Shown here in pieces: positions 1 to 12,000 of a DNA stretch of 64,000 nucleotides (position 1 is the first letter of the stretch; the number at the start of each line of letters is the position of its first letter). The DNA lies in the NCBI RefSeq assembly GCF_910592395.1, contig NC_088314.1:3780001-3844000 (forward strand), read 5' to 3'. A model generated the notes under the pieces. The model had not been told where the DNA came from. It worked only from the letters and a program-made list of their open reading frames with translations, and made no database searches. The translations under genes and the position numbers were made by a program. Origin of the DNA: Lineus longissimus (taxonomy: Eukaryota > Nemertea > Pilidiophora > Heteronemertea > Lineidae).

Positions 1-79
1 TCTGCTGAGGTGAATGTTCAGCAGGCATCTGATATTTTGCCCTTTAGGTGTATATATCTACCGGTAGCCCCAGGTTCTA
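1..79. other. Left edge, no feature seen
   Basis: Short stretch before the periodic array. Nothing coding or repetitive is recognised. Confidence 0.5.
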
Positions 80-159
80 ATGGTGGCTTGGCTTGCACTG
101 ATTTCGAACCACTTTTACAAGTATAACACCACACTGCTGCAGCTGTCACTTGCAAGTCT

Positions 160-480
160 ATCAAACAGTTTCATTCTGGAGTCATCGCCACTTTTTAGAT
201 CATCATACCACTGTCTATTTCACTATTTCATTGCCATTTGGGACCTACTGGCCAATCGTTTACATGTACTTCTATTTTCATCAACCAATCAGCTCCTTGC
301 AATGACCGGTTTTTTTCTACCAATCATTGCCATTCCAGTTGGCTATATCAACCAATCATCTCCTTCCTTTCACGTATTTAGCAACCAATCACTGCTTCTC
401 TTTTCATTAGCTAATCAGAGCACTTTATTTATCCATTTATCAGCAAATCATTGCCATTACTTTTTATCTTGCCAAACTAT
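160..480. repeat. Degenerate ~33-bp periodic CCAATC array
   Basis: The word CCAATC recurs at 252, 285, 320, 352 and 385, with derivatives at 411 (CTAATC), 444 (CAAATC) and 472 (CCAAAC). Spacing is mostly 32-35 bp. Sequence between the words is variable, with recurring CTCCTT and TGCCATT pieces. A 139-codon open frame spans the array but is low-complexity and repeats with it, so I do not call it a gene. It could be an old minisatellite or an array of CCAAT-type protein sites. CCAATC pieces also occur in the arms of the large palindrome at 11471-13545. Confidence 0.55.
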
Positions 481-499
481 TCATTTGCTTCATCATTGA

Positions 500-1073
500 T
501 AACCCTCTATGGCCACCAGTGACCTTCAAATATCGCCAGGACCTTAATTGCAGTGATGACGAAGGGTGTAGCTTCCACTCAGAGTAACTCGATCTTTGAC
601 ATTACTTGGGGAGGGGATTTCAGCCAATATGGTGTAAAAAGATGCCTCGCTTCCCGGTCTGAAGGAGGACCAAGTAGGTCATTCAATCTGGCAGCATTCA
701 AGAAGATAAATTCCTCATAACGTCGCCATGAATAGACATCAAATAGAGGCCTCGGTGAGATTATCTGAATTCGATAATACTGACTGCAAATAAGATTGCT
801 TACAGGAACTTATACAGAAGGAAGCGTCCAAGTTTAATTGTACGATACTTTTCAGAAAGTTATTGCCATGATTTGGGTAATTTTAGCCGCCTGGTATACA
901 GCTTTTATGGGGTAGACTGTTTACCACTGACTACTTGGTGAATATATCAGCTATTTCTTTCTGTGTGTTTATCGGAGAAGAGGCACAGAAGGAAACAGTA
1001 CGAAATACAATACACACTTTTTATATTGACACTATAATGTAACATCTCCATCGAAATTTCATTGGCTACAGCG
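500..1073. other. Intergenic or 5' flanking sequence
   Basis: No recognisable gene. Short open frames here have no domain or splice-site support. Confidence 0.5.
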
Positions 1074-1225
1074 CTTATATACATCGTCTCGCCGAAAAAC
1101 GATTTCTCCTGAGAGAGAATTTGGTTCCTCTTTACCATTACTCCCTATTTTCGCCTCGCTGGAGAAACAGCCTATCGGTATGACGTCACATTCATGGTAA
1201 CCAATCACATGGCGATTGTCCAATC
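1074..1225 (-). promoter_or_regulatory. CRE + CCAAT module with a minus-strand TATA-like word
   Basis: A full palindromic cAMP-response element, TGACGTCA, lies at 1181-1188. CCAAT words follow at 1201 and 1220. On the minus strand TATATAAG is present at 1074-1081, about 100 bp from the CRE. CRE plus CCAAT is typical of animal proximal promoters, but no recognisable gene follows on either strand. The promoter role is inference. The 120-codon minus-strand frame over this region has no recognisable domain. Confidence 0.3.
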
Positions 1226-1917
1226 TTGCCATATATCTAGCTGTGTTTTTCATTTTTATCATGTCGTCAACCTTTTGATTAGCTGGTTTGTGTGTATCGA
1301 CAACTGAGGAGTGTTTCTCGTCCCACCGACTACACTCTTCAAAACAAATTAAAAAAATTCGCCGGCTTTGCGATCGCCAAAAAGGAAAAAATATCTGACA
1401 TTTCGAAAGTGCATATTCCACCCGTAATTCGATTCAACTGATTGGTTCCTTGACAGGTTCGATTCGTCCACCCCAGAAAAAAAACATTCGTCTTTTCAAA
1501 ATGACACGAAAAGATTCTGTTTCTTCTGTCATGGTGTAATCTTAAGACGAGTAATATCATCAAAAGGGGATTAAACATTTCATAAACTTCTATAAGACGG
1601 GGTGACCCGGGTACGTTGGGCTGTGAACCGTCACTGAGTCACCACAAGAGACCACTCCATGTCACCAGCTAAGACCAAACACTTGAAAAATCAAGTGTTC
1701 GGAACTTGGGGAAGCCATTGAATTGGGACAGATCCTGTTACATCACGGTGAATGACCGGCTTTCGAATACATTCACATTGAGACGTGATACTTAGCAAAT
1801 TTTTACGCAATGTCGAAGGATATTCTCTATATTCCCTTCATTTGCATACACCATACACACGGCGTGGCAAACCACAAGGCCAATGGCACCATCTTCAGCG
1901 CCACCCTCCTTATTTCA
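1226..1917. other. Flanking sequence, no gene
   Basis: Small inverted repeat around 1680-1700 (ACTTGA...TCAAGT). Otherwise no recognised structure. Confidence 0.4.
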
Positions 1918-1990
1918 TGACGTCACATCTTCTGACAACCAATTGGACGTTGGCTATCAGATCTTGTCAAATATTTCTCGTGGGTTTTTT
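1918..1990. promoter_or_regulatory. Second CRE + CCAAT module
   Basis: TGACGTCA at 1918-1925 is followed by CCAAT at 1939-1943. The offset is 21 bp, against 20 bp in the module at 1181. The following sequence also resembles the first module by eye, including an ATCTTG word and a T-rich tail. The two therefore look like diverged copies of one repeat or duplicated control element. Function is unknown. Confidence 0.35.
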
Positions 1991-4478
1991 TTAATTTGAT
2001 TGACCCTCACTCCTGAAGAGTATGCCTTGACTGGTTTCAATACGGTGTCGTTGACTGACCTGAGCCTTACTTTGATAACCTTTAAAAACATTCATGACTT
2101 GGAGAAGTACAGTCACTATTGTGATGTCAGCGGGGGAACTTAGTTAGATGATCCTAACCGGCAGCATCAGGCTAATTACCTCGATCGGGCTACCAGAAGA
2201 AAGTACGGTGTTTTGCCTCTCGAGGTAGCAGGAAATCCGAACCCGTTCACGACAACAGTCAAACAAGGATCCATGTTGTTACAGCGCTTATGAAAACCAG
2301 ATAAAATTCTTGTATTAACTTGATAAACGAGGGTTACTAGATCGTGCCAATTGCTCCTGTTCCGTAGTCCCTGCAACATACAGAGCCAACCTGTCATGGG
2401 GTGGTTTTGTACTAATAAGCTAATAAGCCTGGTGAGATATTAACTTTCTATTCCTTGGCGTTGCGCAGCGGGTAAAAAAGAATAGTTTTTTTGCCAGTAT
2501 GATAGAGGCGTTCAACTGAAGCTTTTGAAAATTTGATCTAAACTAGATCCCAAAGATAACAGAAGTCACATTGTAAGCGAATTGGATCATTTTTTATACT
2601 CTCGAAATGGGCCGCAACAATATCGGGTGGTGTGCGTCATACACGCTGAAATATTTGAACACTTTGTTTATTGTTACATCACATTATTTTTGGTAGTGAA
2701 ATTTCATGACAAATTTCCCGAACACGAGCGCCACCGCTCTGACCATTAACTTCGAAAACTTGAATGTGTCCAATTCGAAATCTCAGTAGGCATATTCAAA
2801 TCTCGCATTCAAACTCAAACTGTTAAACTTGAGCAAGCGTTTATTTTTCTCACACAAAGAATATTAATATGTTACCAGTTCTTTTCTCTCAATGTTATTA
2901 TGTCTGGTCACATCCAGGTCCGACCCCTACAGGTGCAGCCCCTTCAAGTTGGCCCCCGTCAATAATAACTGAGCCAAGAACATGTTCCTTTCCACTTCAC
3001 ATTCACTGATTTGGACACTTGGACACGCACAGCCTAGATTCACCTCAGCGGCCTATTCGCCACGTCACGGGAGGTGTGACTCCGCTAAATTTTAGAAAAA
3101 CGTCGTGAGGCACCCTGAAGACGACGCAAAACACCGCGCAATGAAGAACATAAAGATGACACAAAGATAATTTCGCTGTTTGATTCTTGTTTTCTGACTT
3201 TTGACAGTTGCTTCATCTTGTGGGTGGGCCAGCACGAACGAATCGTGCCTTTCAACAGCACTTACAAGATGCACGTTTTTGGAGACAAAGCCGATGACTC
3301 ATTACCTTTAATGGGCCTCACAACGTTATTTTCGCAACCACACGGTTTAAAGTTCACCTGTGGCATTATTTCATGACTAGGCCCCACTTAATTGTCAAAA
3401 TTTGATTGACAGACATCCCAATCAAAAGTAAAAGTAAGGGATTATCATGGAACTTGTTTGGGTGGGTTCATGGCCGATCGATTCTAAAAGGCTAACTCTC
3501 AAGTGGTAGCCTGTCCGAGCGGGGTACCCTTGAGAGCTCTTCATGTCACTGTGATCACATGTCGTGGTGGACAATAACAATGCGACCCATGACATCTTCA
3601 AATTGACATTGTTTCCCAAGTGTAAACATTGTCTGAGGTGGAGACGTACAGTCCATGTGTGCTTCAACAAACTGCGAAGATGGGGTCGCTACCTCGTGAT
3701 ATGACAGAGACCCTAGCCACAACGACGGGAGAACAAAACTACTGGTCTGAAGTAACAGAAATCAGTGTCCCCTAAAAAGGTGTCCGATTGCGCGATGTGC
3801 ACCATGGCCGTATTTTGAGAACAATTGGTGGTTTATTCCAGACGCTCTATCAGGGGACAGAACTGTCTACATTATACCGTACCTTACATAATGTTCGGAT
3901 CAGGTATAATCGTAATAGCGACAAGTCATCAGAATAAGTGGTGGTTCCATTCGGCACACGTTGCAGAGGGTTGCCGGGCCCTAAAATAGAAGGCATTGGA
4001 GACAAGACTATTGAGGACAGTTGTTGACTTCAAGGGCCCCAAACTATGATAACATGCTGTTGGAACTCCTACTGTCAGGAATTGTCCACAATGTAACTGG
4101 GAGCCGGGGAAAGCTTTGCTTGAAATCCAGAACACGCAACGTGGCAGCACCGTACAAGACAGATGAAGACGATTGGCCGTCGCAGCGCATTCTGTATAGA
4201 TGTCACCACCTACCTGAGAGACAAGCAAGTCGAACTGGTTGTGCCTTTGTCTTCAATGTCTCGTGATTACAGTCACCGCTGGTGGTACTTTCATGAGCTC
4301 CCGTGTGTACTACATAGGCTAACGTCGTATGGACTTCTCCACTGATGATGAGCTGTACAGTATGTTGTCACTTGTATGCAGAGGTGTGGTAGTACTGGGT
4401 CACCGCTTGTTTGTGTGTGTCCCGGCTTTTGCACAGTCAGTGTAATGTTAAAGAGGAATCCCGTCTTTTAAAAAATGA
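1991..4478. other. Upstream non-coding stretch
   Basis: Contains only short open frames on both strands, for example a pair of opposed ~80-99 codon frames at 3929-4266. None has recognisable domains or convincing splice sites. I see no gene here. Confidence 0.45.
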
Positions 4479-4710
4479 CGACTGCCTCTGCCATTTTAAA
4501 GTTGCGATATTGGCTCTCTCGTCTGTGAAAACAGTAGTGAGCAGCCTCAAAGATGCATGAGCCTACGAAGGCGGATCTGTGAGACTGACAACTGTCCCTG
4601 CAATTGCAAGACGTAGGATAGGACTGTCTCTGCCAATTCAAAGTTGTGACACGGACTGTCTCCACCATTGCAAGATGTGGGAGTGTCTCTGTCATAGCTG
4701 GACTTTCTCG
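4479..4710. repeat. Degenerate ~31-bp minisatellite
   Basis: Units resembling GACTGTCTCTGCCATTGCAA followed by GATGTG recur near 4479, 4511, 4541, 4590, 4621, 4653 and 4681. Steps are about 30-32 bp, with one longer gap. Units are strongly diverged, so the array is old. An 86-codon minus-strand frame here is a product of the repeat, not a gene. Confidence 0.5.
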
Positions 4711-5787
4711 GTCATTGAATGAAAGCATATACTATCAACATTACGAAGACAAAATCACAGTATGTAGTTCATGTTGAAATCTACTAATGGTCAACAACAA
4801 GAGATAAAAGCAATTTCGCTGATGGGCAACTTGAAATAATTGTGCTGGTGACCCTTCATACTGAGATGCACCCTGAGCCATTGAGGAATTCTCTCTCTTA
4901 CATCACATACAATATTGAGAGGCGGCATAACCCCTGGTTATTCGAGGATTAGATGGTGATCCTGATATGTGACAACTTATGCGTCACTTCTAAAGCAATG
5001 GAAACGATCAACCGTCTTTCCCCACGTCATCAACTTATGCAGTTTAAATATCGGGCCAAATTTCTCTGTGTTTGCATCGGTCAACCGGTTGCTAATTTCA
5101 AATTTCCTTCTTTGGAGCGTAACGCATCATTTCAAATTCATCGGGTTAAAATTGACGGTACCTGTGATCATACAGAGCTAGCAGAGTCCCTTGCCTGCAA
5201 GTTTCGGATTTTGATACTCTTCTTTTTTGTCATACTGCCAATTAAAAAGAATGGCAATACTCAGTTACAGATAATATAACATTCAAAATTCTTTACTGGG
5301 CAAAATCTAAATATTTGGACTATTTTAATGCATTTGAAACGGCGGTGAAAAATGAAATGCTAAACGGTACAATCTCTATTTAAGAAGATACCGCTCCTGC
5401 ACAAGCATAACAGACTAGATGACACTCTGTAAAATTAGCACTATCTTGGAGAAATATAAAATTAATGAATACAAGAAAACACTTGGCAAACTATTCTTAC
5501 ATATTACAAATTTAACCATATAAAGCACTTTTTATATCAAATTTGACAAATATGAATAAAAAATTGAATCATTTCCTTTATATCTAAGAATTATTTTTGC
5601 AGAGGCAGTAAACAGCCAGTAGTATTCATACACTGGGCACTCAGGATACAGCAGCGATGATTGCGTGCATCATTCAGTTTGTTGAAGAGTGTGTTGTAGT
5701 GCATTATGTACATGAATGTACAGCTTCATTATAAATGCAATATTTTGACATGGATGGGGAAGATGTTGTGGGTTTTCTCACTAAATA
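4711..5787. other. 5' flank / possible 5' UTR of the IQSEC gene
   Basis: AT-rich sequence without a recognised gene. A splice-acceptor-like TTTTTGCAG near 5600 could start an exon that continues into the first coding exon. The in-frame TAA at 5782-5784 closes the frame just before the ATG at 5788. Transcript data would be needed to place the true transcription start. Confidence 0.35.
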
Positions 5788-6005
5788 ATGAGTGATAACT
5801 CCGTTATTTGCCCAGAAAAAGGGCACACACCATCACAAGATTTACTAGAGACATTAAAAGCGAAGGACTCGTTGATACAAGTGCAATCGGAGCGGATAGT
5901 TTCGCTTGAACAGCAGGTTGAACAGTTGAAGTTGGAAAGAGATTCCCTGATTGCAAAGCTGCATCTCAACTCTAAGAAGCACACAGGAAAACTTCAGAAT
6001 GGAAG
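5788..6005 (+). CDS. IQSEC: IQSEC coding exon 1: N-terminal coiled coil
   Basis: Encodes 72 residues plus two bases (AG). The ATG at 5788 has A at -3 and an in-frame TAA at 5782-5784 directly upstream, which fixes the start for this reading frame. Residues 18-60 form a heptad-rich helix around [19 protein letters not shown]. This corresponds to the conserved N-terminal coiled coil of long IQSEC isoforms (EELEGQLDQL region of IQSEC2), which mediates self-assembly in vertebrates. The donor is AAG|GTGAG at 6006. The leftover AG joins the T that opens the exon at 50570 to make Ser73, so direct splicing to that exon is in frame. Confidence 0.85.
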
Positions 6006-9000
6006 GTGAGATTCTTTTGTTTCTTGATCTGATGTCGTGTTGTATATTCAATTGTGCCTCTATGATTTGTGTACTGATGACACACGATTCAGATCATGAG
6101 GACATATTGAGATTATGGTTGTATGGAGGCGGGGCGTGCGGGGGGGGGGGGAGGGGGGGGGGGCTTCATCCGGGCCAAGCCAGGATGTTCGGTCGGTCGT
6201 CCAGGTTGTTGCAGCATCAGTTTTGTTGTTTCGTCATGTGGAAAGGGTTCGCCTATGACATGATGGAGAAAAAAGTTATGTGGGGCTGTCCAGTCTTCCT
6301 GAATTGTACGGGCTGTCCAAACTTCCTGAAGTGTAATATCACATGACAAGGGACTTGTATTCATCATGAAGATTGCAAGATTAAATAAGAATACATCAGC
6401 CTGCCTACATGTATTGGTAGAACAAAATATGGCTTGTCAATTTAAAAATTATAAGAAGGAACTTGGATACAGTAGTGTACTACCGCATCTTGAAATAAAG
6501 TTCTTATAAAAATCAACCATGTGATGTCACTTATGATATACAGTATTGATAGAGCAATTGAATATTTATCAGTTCCAATGTAGAAATAATTGTTGTCATT
6601 TTTTGATTGAATATGAAATCTGGGGCATCCATTGAAATCTATGAAAATTACCAATTTATGACAGAAGCAGTGATTTTGGCCAATCATCATTACTAGACTT
6701 AGTGACTGAGCAGTTTTTGCCTTGGCAACTGCCTGTTAGGCTGGGCTTTGTTTACAGTACATGTTTGATAATCACAGTATTTGCTGTTGATAGGTGTTGT
6801 GGGGGCTTCAAATTAGTAAACTATATATAAAAATGCCGGGGAAAGGAGTTGCTGGGGCATCTTACAACAATGAATCCAAATTCCTGCCTTAAACTTTACA
6901 GGTTGGACCACAGGCCCTTCAGGCTTCACTATTCACATTACATTTATCTTTCACTACCCATTTGGCGGAGTGCTGGCTTGTCTGTTCGAACCAAACTGAG
7001 GGAACCAACACTCTACAGAAGGGAATACGTTTTTTACTTTTGATTTAAATCGTTTTTGCATAAGTGTGATTTGAGCAGTATTCTTAACATTATTCCTGCT
7101 TGTAGTTGACTTTTACGTCCTGTTTCCGCCGGTAAAAAGAATGCCGATTTATCAAATTACTTGGGCTTTACCTGATGAACTTTGATTAAAATGTAACAGA
7201 ATATTCCACTTATCAAAGTCGAACAGTTCCCGATTGTATACATGCACATCACTAGAGAATAGGACTAGGAGTGGTTCAAGTATGGTGCATGTCTGAAGTA
7301 CGAGCAGGGCTGGTGAGGGCCTACTACTAACAGATTGAGTGTAGGTATTGATGGCAATGATACATTCATGACATTAGTTTTTGCCTGTGACCTTGGGCAA
7401 ATGAGTCAGACCAACCAAAAAATGAAATTTCTGTTTGAAAAATACATGATAATTGTTCTTGAAAATGCCTTGGCTGTAATGGGAATTCCGCTAGTCCAAT
7501 GTGAAATGTAGCAAACTGCAATGAGTAATCAATTTAATCTCAGTCCTCGGGGAAGAAACTTGAACCCCAGGCTGCCGTAAGTGTAGGATCTTCATCCATC
7601 AGATCTAACATTCATACATTTCTGCTGAAAATCGATTGCAGTGGAAATGGACTGTTAGTTTTGTGATGGCCTTGGATGTTCTTCATCATGTTCTATGTAT
7701 TTAGAGAAGATAATCCCCATGGTGCTTTGTCTACAGATCAAATACAATCTTAAATAAAATAACGATGCAGTTGGCTGTCTTATGCGCGCATTGCTGCTGT
7801 TTTTGAATAAATTATGACTTTTGCATGGGTGTGACTTTCTAATTTCTTGATGGAGAGATTTGATTAAAGAGGTCTCGTATAGTAAATATTTTTTGAGAGT
7901 ATTGCCACTAGGTGTGGACACCAGTGACATGCATAATTTTCAATGTTAGCATAAAAACAGAATCTGTCAAATTTGAAGTTGACTTTTGTACCTTTCACTG
8001 CAATATTGGAATTTAAAGCTTGACAAAAGTTTTTCTTTCAACAGAATTTCCAATTGACTGAAAATGTCTATGATTCAATGCAAATATTCCTTCTTTTATC
8101 AAATTACATTGTTCCGAGCTAACTTCACTTGGAAAATATATCAATTTATTGAGAAATTGAACGATTTTATTTCAGTAGGACATTTCTAACAAGAAATCGA
8201 ATCGGAAGCAACACAACACAACCTATTGGCATGAGTACAATGTTGTAAAAATATTGCTCCTGGCTCTGACACCACGCTCCGCCACTGTTTTTATCGCAGT
8301 CCCGTTACACATTGATTCTCTGTTATGTCATGTATGTCCGCCTTCTGACAGGGTATAGCTGCATCGGCATGCAGTAATCCTCTTGAACACGCTAACTCTT
8401 GTTATAATCTGTGAAAAATTCATAAGGTCGTTTTATTTCTGGCAGGCATTGTAATTTGTTTTCTATTGATTTTTATGGTAATCCAGACTCTGATGGATGA
8501 TGACTGGCCGTTTGTTTTTTCCCTCATGTTGGAGAGAATTCTGACAATGTTTAGCCAGTTTGTTTTTTGAGTTTTTTGATGGAGTAGGGGGGGGGGGTCA
8601 TCTCATGAAGAAAATAACAACATTTGATCAATGTAGAACATGTACAAAGTCGGGGGAGGGGGGGGCAAAATTGACCTAAATAGTTACAAGTTGCCAGGGC
8701 TGTAACCTGTGAAGTTTGTTGCTGGGGCAAAGGAAAAGCATGATGCTGTTGTCTTGGTCTCTTATGATTAGATTGGAACCAAAAGTAGTGTTACTGAGGA
8801 TGGACGAACTGTGAAGCAAATATACAACAGAATTTCAATACAACGTCTCTATCTTCTTGAATGGTGACTCTGTCAATTGTTAATTGATCTTATTGGCAGT
8901 TAAATGGTCCCTGATGTAAGAACATGACCTTTTCATTGGAGATTGAAGAAGGAATTGCTGACTCTGCCAGTGTGATGAGTGCAATCATAATGGACCCATC

Positions 9001-12000
9001 ATGCAATGTCATTGTTCTCGTAGCAGTGCTTGGGTCTCTCTCAGTCTCATGTCACAATGTTGCTGCTTGGTATTGACCCTGTAATGCAAGAAATCAATTG
9101 TTCTCGGCCATGAACTTGAGATGGTCCCTAGCGTGAAGGGTCCTCTGGGTGGAGTGACTCAACTATAGGATAATACAGTCAGAGATAATAGTGGATTGAT
9201 CCTGACCACAAATTTAGTCAGATGGGTAGTTTGTCTTCATTATGCCATTATAATGCGGATTATGATAGAGTGCCTAGGCTATAGTTTTGAAACATGCATT
9301 GGATGGATTACATACATACCTTTTTTGAACTCAATATGCTTACAAGTCATGGCAGTGTGATATTTGGCTGGTTGAGTTGAAATTATGCATATATTTTCCT
9401 CAAAATTAATGGGAAAGTGTGTAATCCCCCCCCCATATTTTTAGGATTTTTTAGTGCCTATCAGTCTGTCCCAATTCGTTGATTATGTTGTCTGTGAAAT
9501 TTTGTTATTTTTATCATGTGATGATACAAAGAGGGTCAACTGAGCACATTGTCATAGTAACATCCTCTTGAACTTAGGTAATTGTGGACAAATATTTATT
9601 TTGATTGGATGAATGAGATGTCCTTGATATCCTCCTTCAAAAGGCACCAGTCGTACCAGTTGGATGTTGATTGTGTGGGAGAATATATCTGACGCAAAAC
9701 TTCCACATCTTATCCTGAATTTAGTGGGTGTTATCAAAAATCTCCTATGACCAAACAGTATGTCAATATGTAAATGTTGACACTAGAGCAATGCACTTGA
9801 TGAACTGGAAAATGTGTGTAAATGTTGGCGGTTAACCCTTTCTGATCTGTCATCACATGCCAGAGTCGTTTCGTAATCTTGATCAGAGTCGCTGTTACTG
9901 ACGGAGAACTGGCTGCCTTGGCTTACGACTGATGCGATATGGTACAGTTGTGGACACAAGATTGACAGGTCAGTTGCCTCATCTCGCCATTGCGTGGCTT
10001 CTCAAGTATAGATAGTCTTTTCCACCTTGTTCTTTGTCACTGCCAGTTCCAGCCCATGGTTCTTTCTCTTGTTGTGCGCACCAGTCTAGGACTTGTCAAC
10101 TTATCACTAAGCAACATGACTTGTTTTGATAATTGGGAAATCTTACTGAAAACAAAATCATGTTCTTTGAAAGATCAATTGCAGTAAATTAGATTTCAGT
10201 CAGTGGCCAATGGAGATAACGTTTAGAAGAAGTATTCCAACTGCGGGCTTGATTCAAAGCCGTTTAAGTGTCAAGTCGTGTTGGTGGCCTTCGGCCTTTT
10301 ATCCCTGTCATCTCTTTGGCTGAAGTTAACAAAAACAACAACACTTTGATTACCCTAGTTGTACACCAGCCCAGTGAGGGACATGTCTGAAGACCGTCAC
10401 TTCCACTTCCTTTCTCTCAATTGTGTAATCAGTAGGGTGTCCATCTATCACCCTAATTACGTGTTGCATTGTCATTGAGTGGTGCTGTGGCGACATCCAC
10501 GACTGTCACCTACTTGATGACGTCCTTGCCTGGTAGTGTTCAGGTACCTGTCATCGTGAACTTTCAGTTCTCTGCTACTTTTGGTCTTTCAAGACATCAG
10601 ACTCGTCGAGCTCTTTAGCCTTTGGGGACAAAACACCTCTTTGGCCTTTATTTACTTCTCAGACATGTCAGAGAAACTTTTCAATTTGGCAGAAGTCCTA
10701 GTTCTACCAGAAAAATGAGTTGTTCGCTTCTCCTAATGGAAAACAACCAAAGACTGATGCACCATGCCTAAGTGCACACAAAATATTGATATAAGATATA
10801 ACATTTTGTAATATTTCGAAGCCCGGATTATATGTTTAAATTTGGGGGTTCCCTTGGCTCTAGAACACTTTTATATTTGACTTCTGATAGTGAGGAACTT
10901 TACTTAGTGGATTTATGGACTACATAGGCACCATACCAAATTGGTGCACCCCTCCACGCTATACACTGCTTTTGTGGCTTATTCTGTGACTTTGCTTTAG
11001 ATAGTTTTATAGTTGGTAAGATTCTATTTCCAGCTTTGACATAGTTGTGTGATTGTTCAGATTTTGAGCCATTTCATAGAGTGCATCATTACTCCATGCA
11101 CTCTGCCATATTGTCTACGCCATGCACTCTGTCGGCTGGATGTTGGCAAGATTTTGCCGTATTCCTTTGCCTAGTTGTTATCCTTATATTTTGATATCAC
11201 AAGGTTGCTCTATGCTCCGAGCTGAATCCAGGTGTACTATTTCCACTTGCAACATGTTGCTTCTTGTAGCATTAGAGTATGTTGCTGTAATCATGCCAGG
11301 TACATACACACAATTCCCATTGATCCAAGCCATGTAACATCTAGACTATAAAGTATGTATGTTACATCGATCTCCTCCCCTCCTACACTGCTATTCCTCA
11401 CAACAACTTGCTTGTTTACATCAAATATTCGATCCTTATCAAAATAGGTCTAGCTTTGATTTAACCCTTGGCGCTTATGAGGCGCCATGTGGGACTTTAA
11501 TTGTTTCCCTAAATTATTTCCAATAATGTCACTGTTTCAAACAAAAAATGAACAAATCAGAAATTATTTCATCCAATAAAGTACGTTTTAGAAACAATTA
11601 TTTTGTATTCAAACCAGCGTTTTTATTTTTTAAACCATCGGTTTATTTTCAAACCAGGAAAACACACACAAATTGTTTCCATACCATAGTAGTTCTGCAA
11701 ATCCATGGTTTGGAAACCATACCAAGTTGTCCTTTTTATTATTTCAAACCATGTGGATTCGCAAAGTCATTATTTCAATGGTTTACAAACCACGAATATG
11801 TGCGTAAAACATTCTTTGCATCCCATGAAAAATTGTATACGCTACAAACTTGTGGTATGCATATAATTGTTTTACGCAGCCACGGGCGCCATGTGGGAAT
11901 TAAATTATTTGACGAAATCATTTGAAATAAGCAAATTATATCGAAATAAATGAGTGAACGAAGTCAAGATTATTTCCAAACCATAAATTTGCTTATTCCA

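Noticed and set aside
1059-1421. 120-codon minus-strand frame as a gene
   Set aside because: It overlaps the CRE/CCAAT module, has no recognisable domain, and no splice sites could be assigned.
7551-7620. Second tRNA-like or SINE B-box (GGTTCAAGTTT on the minus strand)
   Set aside because: Partial B-box match with no A-box or arm structure.
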